DNA of 64,000 nucleotides from Caulochytrium protostelioides (taxonomy: Eukaryota > Chytridiomycota > Caulochytriomycetes > Caulochytriales > Caulochytriaceae), in the NCBI GenBank assembly GCA_003615045.1, contig ML014191.1:17136-81135 (forward strand), written 5' to 3'. A program made the translations under genes and the position numbers. Below, piece by piece: positions 1-11,250 of this stretch; positions within the stretch are counted from its first letter, which is position 1; every line of letters starts with the position of its first letter. The notes under the pieces were generated by a model, which did no database searches, had not been told where the DNA came from, and saw only the letters and a program-made list of their open reading frames with translations.

Positions 1-1093
1 TGCCAGCGATCGCTGCGCCGATCAGAAGCGTGGCGCCGCGTGGACGGGCCAAGACGTCGTTGCGCCGGCAGGAGCGTCACGAACGTCAATGCAGAGGCGA
101 GCGTGACCAAGCGATGGGATGCGATGCGGGAGGATGCGATAGGAGGCGATGCAATGCCCTGCAATGAAGGCCGGCGGCGGTTCAGGTTGGAGGCGGCGTC
201 GGACGGCTTGTCACGCTGGGATGGACGGCTGAGCGCAGAACGGTCTGCAGACGGTCTGCTCGCCTCGACTGAGCTGATCCGGGGCTGCCGAGCCGCAGAG
301 GCGAGGCCGCGCATCAAGGTCGCTGACACCGCCCGAGGAGACTGCTTTGACGCGCCGGATCGGGACGGCGCCCACCTAGCAGCCTCGAGCCCCAGCGCCC
401 ATCGTCGGCCGCCGCGCGGGCGCTCGTCCCGACCGGCACGCGAGCGCCACGCGGCCGCTCCCCGTGGCGGGGACCTGGACCGCCGCTCACGGACACCACA
501 GCCACGGCGGCGGCAGCAGTAGCGACGGCGGCGGCGGCGGCGACGGCGACGGCGGCGGCGGCGGCGGCGGCGGGCGGCGGCGGCGGCGGCGACGACGGCG
601 ACGGCGGCGGCGACGGCGGCGGCGGCAGCAGCAGTGGCGGCAGCGGCGGCGGCGGCGGCGGCCTCACCGCCAGATCCGATTCACGGGCGTGCACGGAGCG
701 ATCCTTCCGAGGGGGTCGCGGGGGGTCGCCCCGTGCGGCGGGCGGCCCGCCGGCCGGCGCTGAGCCCCCTTGACTGGCTGGCGTCCCGAAGGGGCATTGC
801 AGACCACCACCAGCCAACCGTCCTTCTCCCTGGCGGCCGCGCCATTCCGCGGTGGGAACCGACCACGGCCCAGATCACCGAGTAGACGACGACGTCGCCG
901 TCATCCCGTCGCCAGTTTCCGAGAGTCTTGCGTGCAATGATCATCAGAGCGACGCATCGCCGCGAATCGCGACGCCGGCCGCTCGGGCCGCTTGGTTCGT
1001 TTCCCATGCTCTACATATGTGGTTGGAGGTGACGGGGTGGATGATGCGACCGCAGCGATCGCAGACAGAGCCTTCGCGTCAGGATTCGGGGGA
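1..1093. other. GC-rich region without recognisable gene
   Basis: I see no conserved coding sequence here. Open frames on both strands are Arg/Pro/Gly-rich by-products of GC-rich sequence. The stretch carries a long GGC/CGG trinucleotide tract (listed separately) and lies downstream of the exportin gene, so it may include that gene's 3' UTR. Confidence 0.6.
505..662. repeat. GGC/CGG trinucleotide-rich tract
   Basis: Imperfect GGC/GAC/GGC trinucleotides run for about 160 bases. Each frame gives homopolymers (Gly, Ala or Arg), which explains the overlapping spurious open frames. There is no sign of purifying selection on any frame. Confidence 0.85.
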
Positions 1094-4000
1094 TCATGAA
1101 AAGAGCTCAAAGAGGTTGACTTCGGACGAATCGAGCAGACTCGCGAAGCGCTGGGAGGCGTCGCGTGGACCCTGCAGCGCGGGCATGAGGAAATAGCTTT
1201 TCGCCGGGGCGGCGGCCGGATCCAGCGCCGTCGAGGGCAGCCGGAACGAGCGCACGAACAGCCGCGTGCTAACGAGCCGGTCCTTGCGGCCCGGGCGCCG
1301 CCGCACCGTCTCCACGTACCCGTGCACGTCGCGCTCGCGGACCGAGAGCGTCCACAGCTGCAGCAACACCGGCAGCACCTCGTCACGGGGCGCATAGGCT
1401 GCGACGTCGGCCACGATCCCGCATCCCGCGGCAGCGCACGGCTCATAGTACGGGTTGATGACCACGCCGAGCGCCGTCGGCAAGACGTTGCGCGTGACGA
1501 AGTCCGTGTGGCCGGCGGCCAGCAGCGCGGGCACGAGCGACTCGACGGCTTGCATCGCCATCGCGCACGCGCGCACGTCCGAGTACACCGGGAACTGCAG
1601 CAGGTGTTGGATGGTCAGGCTCGGCTCGGGGCGCCGCTCGACCAGCATCGCCACCAGCTGCGGCAGCTCGTGGATCGGCATGTGCATCGCGACGCTGTCG
1701 CCGCTCTCGCCGGGCGACGGCGACGACGACGGGACCGGCATCGGGCCCGTCGTCGTCGGCGTCGCCGCCGCCGTCGCCGCCGTGCTCGCCAGCTTGCGCG
1801 GGCCCGTCGTGGCAAACACGGCCAGGTAGTACTCGGCTATCGCGCGCACGAGCACCTTGAACATGTTCTCCTCGGCGAGCTCGGAGGCGACAGCCGCTGA
1901 CGCCGACGTCGCGGTGATGGCGGCGGCCGAGCCGTTGGCAGACGTGCCGGCCGTCCCGGTCCCCGGCGTGCCGACGGCGGCCACCGCGGCAGCGGCGGCG
2001 TCGTCCAAGCTCCCGGGCTGCTGCGTCAGCAGGCCCTTCTGCTCCATGGCCCGCAGCCGCGCCTCGAGCACGGGGGTGATCGTGAGCGTAAAGCCCTCCG
2101 TGAGATGCGCCATCAGCGTCACCGCCGCGGGCGAGGTGGAGAGCCCGAGCACGGGCCGGAGGATGCGGCGGATGATGGAACGCCACTGGCTGATGCCGAG
2201 GCCGCCCACGTGCTCCAGAATGCGCGCGTAGCCCTGCGCGAGCATCCGCACAATGAGAGCCTCGTTCGCGGGGCTGAGCAGCCCGCGAACCGTCCCGACC
2301 AGCGTTTCCATCAGGTCGTGGAGCCCCTCCGTGAACTGGGTGATCCAGGACCGCAGCAGGTGCAGCGCGGCGGCTTCCGGGGTCTCGTCGATCGTGGTAT
2401 CGGCCGACGCCTTCGCCGGCAGATACGTGCGCAGCTCCGGCGGCCCTGGCTGGGTCATGGGCGCCGCGGCCGCGTACGCGGCGGGCCACTGCGTCGTGTC
2501 CCAGAACTGGTGCATGACGCCGATGGTCTCGAACGTCATCGAGAGCATCGCCTCCAGCGACGCGCCCCAGACCGCGTAACACGGCGTCTTGCCGGTCGTG
2601 GTGATCCGCAGCAGCCGCATCAGAGCCTGTGCCGTCTCGTGCAGCTGGACGCGGCGCGTCTTGTCGGTATGGCGCAGCGCCTCGAGCGCGCCGGGCGCCT
2701 GCCAGTCGTGCTGGTCGAACGCCAGCACGCGGAACAGCGACGCCGGCGACGCCACGGCATCCTGCATCTGCGCGCAGTAGCTCTGCACGTAGGGCGCCAC
2801 GAGCGCCTCGGCGCGCCGCAGCCGCTCCTCGCGGTGTGGGTCCGTCGCTTTCGTCAGCACCACGAGCAGCACGAGGTCCCACGCCACGCGCTCGTTGATG
2901 CGGAACCCGGCTTCATCCTTGAAGCGGTTGAGGACGGCCTCGCAGTCCGCATACAGCGGCATCAGCAAGTCGGGGTTCCTTTCGGCCATCGCCAACAGGG
3001 TCTTGGCGGCGCGCAGGTGGTTGTGCGCCCGCGCGGCCGCGCCCGTCTCGCCGGCGGCCTGCAGCGCCATCGCGCGCTCGCGCGCCATCTGCGCCACGTG
3101 GCAGATGCACTGGATCACGCGCACCAGCACCGGCGGATCGAGGCGGTAGACAGCGGTGAACTGGGACAGCGTCTCCATCCACACGCCGTGCGTCGACTCG
3201 GCATCGGCGCTCACCACTGTCAGCGGCACGGGCGGCGGCTCGGCCGCGAGCACGCGCTCCAGGATCGCGCGGCACAGCTCGCGGTATGCCGCCAGCGACG
3301 GGTCTGTCTCGACCGGCGGCAGCCCGTCGGCCCCGGCGGCGTGGGGGTCCGTCTCGCTGGCGAACGAGCTCGCGTTCGCGCCCGACTGCAGCAGCTGCGC
3401 CGTCTTGACCCCCGACAAGCGGGCCAGGGCGATTTCGAACACGTGGTTCAGACGGGTCCACGTGCACTCGTCCTGCGTCGTGAGGGCGCCTACTTCTTCG
3501 AGGCACCACTGCGCCACGAGGTCCGGGAACGCGAGGCCCAAGTGGGCGAGCGCATCAATCGTCTTGGTCGTCTGCTGCGAGAGCAGCGCGCGCTGCTCAG
3601 CCGCATCGGCCGCGTCGCGCTCCAGGAAGGCCGCCATCGCGGGCGGGAACCGCGGGTCGGCGGCGCTCGCGAGGCAGGGGCTTAGCGCGCCGATGAGGCG
3701 CCGCGCATACTCGGCCCACGCGTCGCGCAGCGTCGGGTGCACCCTGTTCGGCGACAGCTGCATGGCGGCGATGGCGCGGGCCCAGGCTTGGAGGCAGGGC
3801 AGCAGGATCGCGCGCGTCTGGAAGGCGGGGTGCTCGGCCACCGCCAGCGCGAGCCGGAAGTACGCGAACCGGCGCTCCATGGCGGCAGCGTCCGGCTCGG
3901 CCGCGGCCGCGTTCGGCGTCGCCAGCAGCTCGGCCTTGTCCTTGGCCAGCAGCCCGAGACCCCAGAGCCGAACGAGCTCGGCGAGGTTCTGTAGAGTGCG

Positions 4001-5536
4001 GTAGTTGTCGTCCGAGAGCTCGGTGCCGAGCGCGGCCAGGCCCTGCCACAGCGCGGCGATATGCTGGAGATGCGGCACGGTCAGGATCTGCGCCACGTGG
4101 CCAGGCACCTTGTTGGTGATCCGCTGCGACAGCGTGTTGAGGCCCTCGACGAAGTGGTTCTGCAGCGCGCTGTGGGGCACCGAGAGCACGGGCATGAGCG
4201 GCGACAGCGCGGCGACGCCGACCTCGATGGGCATCCAAGGCAGCTGCGCCACGATCGCGCTGAGCGCCGCGATGACGAGCGATGGCACGTCCGCCTCGTC
4301 GTCGTCCTGGTCCAGGTGGACGTAGGTCAGCTGCGCCTGGGGCATGGACGCGAGGCCCGCGTGGATATCCTGCGTCCACCGCGCGAGCCAACCGGCATCG
4401 CCCGGGTCACGCGGATGCAGCGTCGAACCGGGCTGGCCGCTCGTCGCCGGATCGTCGTCGCGGGCAGGTTGTCGCGGGACCGCGTCCCATGCGAGCACGT
4501 AGGTCGACAGGACCTGGGTGAGGCCCGATTTGAGGCCCACGGCGCAGGCCTCCTCATAGACAAAGATGTCGTCGGCGAGCACGCGCAGCGCGCTAGCCAC
4601 TTGTTCGCGGTGCTTGGGGCTCGTCTGCGTCAGGGCGCAGAGGCGCGCTTCGTAGGCCTCTGCGTGGAACGGCCACTGCCGCTTGATGACCTCGACCCAC
4701 ACCCGGCGGACCTTATCCCGCAGCATTTCGGGGGTATTCTCGCTGGCAAAACGCTATCATGCCGTCACGGCGATGAGGGTCGACAGCATCAAGCAACAAA
4801 GAAAAAAGGCGGAAGCGTGAGGATCTTGTGTTGGCGTACTGCAGATCACCTAGCGTTCTTGGTAAACATCAAGTTCATCTCGGCGAGGGCGAACAGTCTA
4901 GATGTGGCGTCACGCTGCGGTGCGATACAATGCAATGCAATAACTTACATCGACGAGCTCCCACGTCGATTGCTCGAGGTACTGGCGCTCCATAGGCTCC
5001 GAATCCGCCCAGTGGTATCGGATCCACTGCTCGAGCACGGTGAGGCCATAGAAGCGAAAATGCGTCTGCGACCCGGCCTCGCCCATGGCGAGACGGACGC
5101 CCTTCGGCACCGATGCGGCATCCTGGCTCACGTCATTGCAGAGCTATCGGAAACCATTGGGATCGGCCATCATAGAAGCACCGTCATTCGCACCCCAAAA
5201 TGAACATCGCGGATATTGCGGACACCACGGTCATCACGAACATCACACGCAGTACGTCGGATCCATCAGCGACCCACAAAAATAAATATAAAAGAAGTCA
5301 TGAGTCAATGCGATGTGATGATCGTGTCATCGGCTAGGGACCTTTCCGCCTCGCTTCCAAATATCACCCGGGCTCGACCCACGGTCGTCACGGCTCGACC
5401 GAGCCACCCGTTCCTTGTGGGGGCTGTCCCTTACCTTCTGTGCCTGATCGCGGTCGCTGTAGGCCGAGCGCGGATCATACAGGACCCGGAGGGCGGCGAC
5501 GACGGTCGCCAAGTCATCGGCCACCGAGGCCATCAT
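1094..5536 (-). CDS. Exportin-5/Msn5/HASTY-family nuclear export receptor (3 exons)
   Basis: Importin-beta superfamily karyopherin that carries cargo (RNA or phosphoproteins in known family members) out of the nucleus with Ran-GTP. I assemble three exons on the minus strand: 5536-5435, 5143-4949 and 4753-1094, giving about 1318 residues (human exportin-5 is about 1200). Exon 1 ends at GTAAGG, exon 2 is bounded by ATAG and GTAAGT, and all junctions are phase 0. The joined N-terminus follows the family pattern: exon 1 holds VLYDPRSAYSDRDQA, exon 2 holds VPKGVRLA and YGLTVLEQWIRYHW, and exon 3 opens with RDKVRRVWVEVIKRQWP and LRVLADDIFVYE. The rest is helical, HEAT-repeat-like and poorly conserved, with an Ala/Thr/Ser-rich loop near the C-terminus (about 1690-2010). 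Two adjacent ATGs (5536 and 5533) are possible starts. The acceptor of exon 3 has a weak pyrimidine tract, so that boundary is the least certain. Exportin-5/Msn5 is favoured over exportin-4 or -7 because of the N-terminal match. Confidence 0.85.
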
Positions 5537-6777
5537 GGAGCGACCTGTCGCCGGCCGCGAGGCACCAACGCCGAGCCGCACCCGGAGTCGGCGTCGGAGT
5601 CACAGCCGGAGCCGGGGGATCGGCAGCTCACACACAAGAGGCACGCAGCCGCAGCGGCGGGGAAGAGCACGACCTCTCGCTCACGTAGCAGCAGGAGCAG
5701 AAGAAGCAGCCGGGGCAACGGCTCTCAGCAGCGCGATTCTAAGCCAGAGCAGCGTGGTGGTGGCGACCGTGGGACCGTGGAAACGTCCGTTCATAACCGT
5801 GGGAAGCCTGTCATACGCGCCCCCGAAGTGAGCCGCTTCGCAGCGAACGCCGTCGGCCTCGCTGTCGCGCCGGCAGCCGGGGGCACGCTCACCCGTCGGT
5901 CCCGCGCGGCCGCGGCGCGCCTCTTGTGCGGCGCGCGGGCCACGTGTGCCATCATCCCCGACGAGCCACGGCGCCGTGTTTCACGTCGCCGACGCGTCCA
6001 TCACCGTCCCGTGGCAGTGTCCCTTACGCGGATACAGACGGCGCTGGGCCCTCGCCGGTCCTGGTCCAGCGGCGCCGTCGAGCGGCGCTCACGGCCGGGG
6101 CCCTCGCACCGGCCGTGGCGCGGCCGCCAGAGACCCTCGCAGCATTCCCCTTTTTACGCGTTGCCTTCGCGGCCTGCGCCCGCCCGCCACCGCCGGAAGC
6201 GGCCCGAGTAAACGGCGACGACTGCGCCGTCTCGGCCTCAGATCCTACAGCGATCAGCGGCTGCGCAACGATCGATATCACGGATCCGTGGACGACGGAT
6301 CCGTGACGAATGGGTATCCTACGATCCGGGTTGCTCGTGGCGTCGGCGCCTTCGCTACACGTCACCCCGGTGATGAGGCGTCGCAGGCCTCCCTCGTCGG
6401 CACCGTCCTCCCGCGATCGTCATTTGACAGGCGACGCGGCATCTCGGCTGTCATGAACGCGTGGAACCAAGTGATACCAACAATTGATTCACACGTATGA
6501 TGAGACGCATCGCCCACAGGTCATCGCCCGGCTCGTGCCACGCGTGGACGTCCGATGCTCAACATATCCATAGCGAGGATGCAAAAGGTCTGCTGGGCGA
6601 TGAATTTCTTTTTCGTTTTGTTATACACACTTTTCTTGGTGTCGGAGAGGTGGGGAAAGGTATCAATGGCTGACAAAACACGAATGCTGTGCCGGCGTCC
6701 ATCGAACCTCCCTTAACGTTCAAGAAGCATGACGTGCAACGAGGAACCTTCCAGAAGCCTCCAACGCAGACGGATGA
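5537..6777. other. Intergenic, no recognisable gene
   Basis: This is the shared 5' side of the exportin gene and the downstream side of the His-Gly protein gene. The long plus-strand frame across 5216-6211 is Arg/Ser-rich, overlaps exportin exons 1 and 2 and shows no domain. A perfect inverted repeat at 6278-6306 is listed separately. Confidence 0.6.
6278..6306. repeat. Perfect 12-bp inverted repeat, 5-bp spacer
   Basis: TCACGGATCCGT at 6278-6289 is followed, after GGACG, by its exact reverse complement at 6295-6306. It lies in an intergenic region. It could be a hairpin or a dimeric protein site. No function is known to me. Confidence 0.8.
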
Positions 6778-7245
6778 TTATGCGTGCTGGTGGGCTTTCT
6801 TGAGCACGAGGCCCTCTTCGGCCTTCATTTCGTGGTCGTGGTGTTTCACTTCTTCGCTGAGACGGCGGCGCTCCTCGAGATCCTTGGCCGAGCCCGCGCC
6901 GTCCGCACGGCCGGCCTCGACGCCCGCGCCCGGCACGGCATCATCCTCGTCATCTTGGGAGCGCTCACCGACCTTGAAGACGGCCGCCGGCGGCGGACCG
7001 TGGCCGTGGCCGTGGCCGTGGCCGTGGCCGTGGCCGTGGCCGTGGGTATGGTGCGCGCCGTGCGCGCCCGACAAGGACGACGACGACGATGCGCCGGTTA
7101 ATGGCGACGCAGCAGACGAGGCGGGCAACGGCGCGGCCGTCGCCGAAGGCGCAGCCGCCGCGGGCGCCGGATGTTCGGTCTTGGAATTGGACGGCGCGGT
7201 GGCCGCGGCGCCGCCAGCGGCCGTGTCGGGCGTTTGGCCGGTCAT
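6778..7245 (-). CDS. Small Ala-rich protein with His-Gly repeat, function unknown
   Basis: About 155 residues from the ATG at 7245. The N-terminal half is Ala/Pro/Ser-rich and disordered. Residues about 66-83 hold eight His-Gly dipeptides encoded by a hexanucleotide repeat. An acidic segment (DDEDD) follows, and the C-terminus is a charged helix (LEERRRLSEEVKHHDHEMKAEE) ending in AHQHA. The charged, conserved-looking C-terminal helix is why I prefer this frame to the plus-strand frame over the same bases, which gives Trp-Pro repeats. His-rich runs often bind metal ions, but that is inference. I do not recognise a family. Upstream minus-strand codons to 7908 are open but uninformative. It may be a fortuitous open frame. 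Confidence 0.4.
   Translation of the reverse strand: MTGQTPDTAAGGAAATAPSNSKTEHPAPAAAAPSATAAPLPASSAASPLTGASSSSSLSGAHGAHHTHGHGHGHGHGHGHGHGPPPAAVFKVGERSQDDEDDAVPGAGVEAGRADGAGSAKDLEERRRLSEEVKHHDHEMKAEEGLVLKKAHQHA
7000..7041. repeat. GTGGCC hexanucleotide repeat, 7 copies
   Basis: Seven perfect tandem copies of GTGGCC. On the minus strand they encode His-Gly repeats in the small protein at 6778-7245. Such tracts vary in copy number by slippage. Confidence 0.9.
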
Positions 7246-8113
7246 GGTATATAAAATCAGCGGTGCGGTAAGGGGGACGTGGCGAGAACGGATCGTCAAA
7301 GAGTCAGCGTCGATATGCAGCCGGAGCGGGTACTGCGTAAACGGAATCAGGCAGAAGAACAGAGAGACGGCGACAGAGATCGATACGGTGTCGTCCACGG
7401 ATACGTCAGACGTCCAGCTCACAAGGTCACGGCCTCCCAACGGCCACGACGGCGGTAGATCATGGTGATCCTCTTGATGAAATACACGACCGTGCTTCGA
7501 AGTCGCTGCGCATGACGCAACCCATGCGTCTGCGTCTTTCCAGGATCGCCTCAAACATCGCCGGTCAGGAGAGGGCAACCACGACCGGCGCATGCACGAC
7601 CGTCCCCTCTCCTGACTCACGGCTGCCGCTTCTCCTCTCGCCACTCGGGGCAAAGCGCGGCTGGCGGCGCCGGCCGCCGACGGCGAGGGCGGCCGATGGG
7701 GCGGGGGCGTCGCGGGGCAGAGCGCCACCCGGCCGCCGCCGGCGGGGGCGTTCACGTCACGATCCCTGAGAAAGTATGTCATATGGCGCTGCTTAGATGT
7801 TTTTACATGATGACGAATACTCATATATGCAGGCCCATTCTTAGCTAACACGAACACCACACCCTCTATTGTAACGATTATCCGCGATCCTATGCTTCCG
7901 CCGACCATTCCTTGCTTAATACTCGTTCGAATAACGGCGTCTCCAGTCGGACCCCAGCCGCGGCCCCTCTGACGCTGTCGAGTCGACCCCGACCCGAAAC
8001 TCCGCTCTGACGCGGCCTTCCCGTCCGGCTCGTTGACTTCCGTGGTATCCCACCATGACCGTCCCGCGCGAATGCTGCTGGTAAGCGATTGATGCTATCC
8101 CGCGCTAGTGACC
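7246..8113. other. Divergent upstream region, no recognisable gene
   Basis: Lies between the minus-strand His-Gly protein and the plus-strand nucleotidase, so it should hold both promoters. A TATATAAAA string occurs at about 7248-7256 on the plus strand, but it points away from the minus-strand gene. I see no convincing coding sequence. Confidence 0.5.
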
Positions 8114-9193
8114 ATGGGCCACGGTCTGAGTATGTGGTGTCGAAGCGACACAGCCCAAGAACTCATCATCTCGTCTCATTGTCTCTTTATGGCTGTGATA
8201 TTTGGCACGACGTTTTGTCGTGCCACTAGCGTCATTGACGCAGCATCCGACGCTACGGCATGCGTGTGCCAGAAGGCCCACACCAGCCGGTGCGCGGACC
8301 CCGTGCTGGAGGCCCGCGTGGACCATATCATGCATCATCTTCGAGAGAGCCCGCACATCCAGATGGCGCAGCCCGACGTGGTCCGCGAGAAAATCCGCAC
8401 GATTTTGCGGGAGGGCGCCCACCAGCTCGCCGTCATCTCGGACTTCGACATGACCCTCACGACGTACTACCAGCACGACGGTCAGCGCAGCGCCAGCTCC
8501 CACCAGGTCTTCCGCTCCTGGCCCAAGATCGACCCCGTCTTTGCTGCCACGGGCGACGCGCTCTACGCCAAGTACTACCCCATCGAAGTCGATCCCACTA
8601 TCAGCCGCCACGACAAGCAGCACCACATGGAAACCTGGTGGGACAGTATTCATGCGGCTCTCGTGAAGTCGGGGATCACCCGCAGCGATCTGCAGGACAT
8701 GATCGACCACACCCCGGTCACGTGGCGTGAGGGCGCCGACACCATCTTTTCACTCTGTCATTCGCGCGGCGTGCCGCTCCTCGTCATCTCCGCAGGCCTC
8801 GCCGATCTCATCGAGCTCATCATGGCGAAGGCCGGATTCGACCGCACGAACGTCACCATCGTGAGTAACCGCATGATCTTTTCGGACGACGCCCGCGAGG
8901 TGATTACCGGCTTTGCCTCGCCGTCGATCCACATCTTTAACAAGGACACAGTGGCGGCTCTGCCGTCCTCGCGCGAGGCCGTCGGCGACCGCCCAAACAT
9001 CCTCGTCATGGGTGATAGCGTCGGCGACATCGATATGGCTCACGGCTTCGACCGTGGCGTCCGCCTCGCCGTCGGCTTCTGCAACCTCCATGTCGAGCAA
9101 AGTCTGTCTGAGTTTCTCCGTGTCTTCGACATCGTCGTCACTGACGATCAGCCCTTCTCTCCCTTCATCACTTCGCTACTTGAAGCCTTGTGA
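8114..9193 (+). CDS. Cytosolic 5'-nucleotidase III family (pyrimidine 5'-nucleotidase)
   Basis: HAD-superfamily phosphatase of the UMPH-1/NT5C3 type, which dephosphorylates pyrimidine nucleoside 5'-monophosphates (UMP, CMP) in the cytosol using Mg2+. HAD motif I, DFDMTLT, starts near residue 110 with the nucleophile and acid/base Asp. Motif II is the Ser of VISAG. Motif III/IV is GDSVGDIDM near residue 300. Other family blocks are YYPIEVDP, the Trp-containing METWW segment, and IHIFNKD. The conserved domain (about 270 residues) is complete and intron-free. The first 80 or so residues have no counterpart that I recognise. The ATGs at 8114 and 8189 are both possible starts, and a short upstream exon cannot be excluded. 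The C-terminus ends normally at LLEAL. Confidence 0.88.
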   Translation: MGHGLSMWCRSDTAQELIISSHCLFMAVIFGTTFCRATSVIDAASDATACVCQKAHTSRCADPVLEARVDHIMHHLRESPHIQMAQPDVVREKIRTILREGAHQLAVISDFDMTLTTYYQHDGQRSASSHQVFRSWPKIDPVFAATGDALYAKYYPIEVDPTISRHDKQHHMETWWDSIHAALVKSGITRSDLQDMIDHTPVTWREGADTIFSLCHSRGVPLLVISAGLADLIELIMAKAGFDRTNVTIVSNRMIFSDDAREVITGFASPSIHIFNKDTVAALPSSREAVGDRPNILVMGDSVGDIDMAHGFDRGVRLAVGFCNLHVEQSLSEFLRVFDIVVTDDQPFSPFITSLLEAL

Positions 9194-9569
9194 CAAGGTT
9201 CGCTCGGATTTCTCACCACGTGACGTATTATCGGTGCATGATACCACGCCCCATAGATCACCGACAACATGCCAAGCGGCCATTCGTTTTGTTTTGTTTT
9301 GTTTTGTATTATAATGCCATTCTAGAGTCCACTACCAATTTTTCTGCCTGATGCAGAAGGCCAGGTCGTGCGTCGAAGTTGGAAGGTCACGGCGTGTGAC
9401 ATTATCAATGTCCCTCCTTGTCCGTCCTTCGAGACCCAGATGTCGACGCGAGCGCGTCAGCGATGCCCTACGATGGAAACTTGCTTCGGTCACGGCGCAG
9501 GGGAACTGGATGGCGCATCATCCACAGGGCGCATCGTACGCGATCATTCAAAATATCATGAATGCATCA
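9194..9569. other. Convergent intergenic spacer
   Basis: Between the stops of the nucleotidase (+) and the RING protein (-). It contains a TTTTG-repeat run near 9284-9305. No coding sequence is recognised. It probably holds both 3' UTRs. Confidence 0.6.
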
Positions 9570-11250
9570 TCAAACGGTGGTCAATATCTTGCCAGAGGAC
9601 AATAGAACAAAGCGCGTGAGATAAAGTAAGTCCACCAGCGTCGCTTGGTGCATACCACCATCACAGTTCCGTTTAGGCATTGTGGCATTACCTTTCGTAC
9701 TCGTACGATGCGCGAGGGGCACCGGCCTGGGCGGATGGCCAACGGTCTCCAGGGCACCACCAAACGCCGTTGTGCCCGCGCGGTAACCCAGTATCGGGCC
9801 ACGAGTAGTCGAGTCGACATCACCGCCGCATTCCGAAAGCGTCGACGGATGCCGACTTCGTTGCGGTGTGCCTGTCCCATCGAGCCGCGCATTGCGCAAG
9901 TCGGTGCGAATGCCGGTGCTTGTCCCGGCGCGAAATCGCATCCGGGCATGAGTATCCGAACTGCGCGCTGGTCTGCCCGTCACTGAGGTCGTCGCGGATG
10001 GCGCCATGGCCATCGCCGCGAAGGGCGGGGGTAGCAGAGCCCCGCCTGCGGCTGAGAGGGATGACACGCCCGAAACATGGGAGGCGGCGCCAACGACACT
10101 TCCCGCCCGCGACGTTGGGCGAAGACTGAGCCGGCCTGTGCCAGTGTGTTGCCGTTCATTAGATTTAGGTGGCGTCGGCTGCTGCTGGTGCGGAGCCAAT
10201 CGGACGCTAGACTGAGGAACGTAGCTACGCCGGGCATCTGCCATGGACTGCGAACTCTCTGGCCGAATTTCTGGGATCAAAGGGGGAATGCCATCAGGCA
10301 GCGGAGCCACCAGCGTTTGCACATCATTGTCGTGGGGTATGTCTCCGCGAAACGCTTCTTCGTGGGTCCGCGTTCGAGACCGAGACATCACTGACTGAGG
10401 CGATGAAGTCTGACGGGCTCGCCCGCTGCGACGGTGCATTGTCGACCGAGAGTCATAATTCATGGGTCCTCCTGGCATGCCGGCCGTCTCTCTTCCTGAA
10501 TGGAATGCGGGGTTTACTATAGTGGCCGTGGTCAAGGTCCGAGGCAACCCCGGTGCTCGTTCCATCGGTGGTGGCAAGCTAGAACGTGTCGATGAAAAGA
10601 GGGGATTCCGTGGCAACTGATGCTCAGGTTCACTTCGCGCCTGCTGTAGCGCTTGCTGAAGTTGACGGATCTCATCGTGTGCCTCCTGAAGCTTAGTTCG
10701 GAGCGATGCATACACAGGCTTCATGCGCTCGAGAAGCAAATGATCTTTCTGTGCTTCGCGGCGCACGTGAGCGACTAGCTGGGCCATATTATCATTCTGA
10801 AACCTGTGTACGCGCAGCGCGTCCTCGAACAAATAGCTGGATGGAATAAAGATCTTTTCGACCTCGGCAGGAATGACACGTCCGATCGCGAGCACAGTGC
10901 ATGACGTGTGGCAGATAGGACATGCTGCCGAGACGCCTGCGGAAGATGTTGAGGCTGATGCTGAAGATGAGTTCCCCCCGCCCCCGCCAGGATGGGGTCC
11001 AGCTCGGGTATGATGTCTGGTGGGGGTCGTATCAGGTGTCGTCAACGCTGCGACTGATGGTCCATGAGGCCCTCCATCGCGCAGCGGTGGACCCAGTTTG
11101 GCGCCTGGAATCCGTGTAGGGTCGCCTCCGGCACTGATGAAGCATGGGTCACAAAACAGATGGCCACAGGAGGCGACGTAAAATTGGAGCGATCCTGGCT
11201 GGTAAGCCTGAGTAATGGGACTTTTCACGGCATGATCCGTGGATCCGCAT
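9570..11250 (-). CDS. Zip3/RNF212/HEI10-like RING protein, 3' exon (5' exon not found)
   Basis: Resembles the Zip3/RNF212 family of RING E3 ligases (SUMO or ubiquitin), which mark crossover sites on meiotic chromosomes. CGHLFCDPCF and CPICHTSC supply the second part of a RING finger. A coiled coil follows (from LRVHRFQNDNMAQL through QLQQALQQA), then a long Ser/Arg/Pro-rich tail, an arrangement typical of the family. The first Cys-x-x-Cys pair is missing. The reading frame runs back into a 12-T pyrimidine tract and a CAAG acceptor at 11251-11254, so the N-terminus must lie in an upstream exon. A CAIC motif on the minus strand near 11360-11371 is a candidate but lacks a convincing donor. The RING is split by about 72 Gly/Ser-rich residues between CDPCF and CPIC, which is unusual and could hide an unspliced intron. 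About 559 residues are encoded here. Confidence 0.65.

Noticed and set aside
5216-6211. 331-codon plus-strand frame
   Set aside because: Overlaps exportin exon 1 and its introns on the opposite strand, is Arg/Ser-rich and has no recognisable motif.
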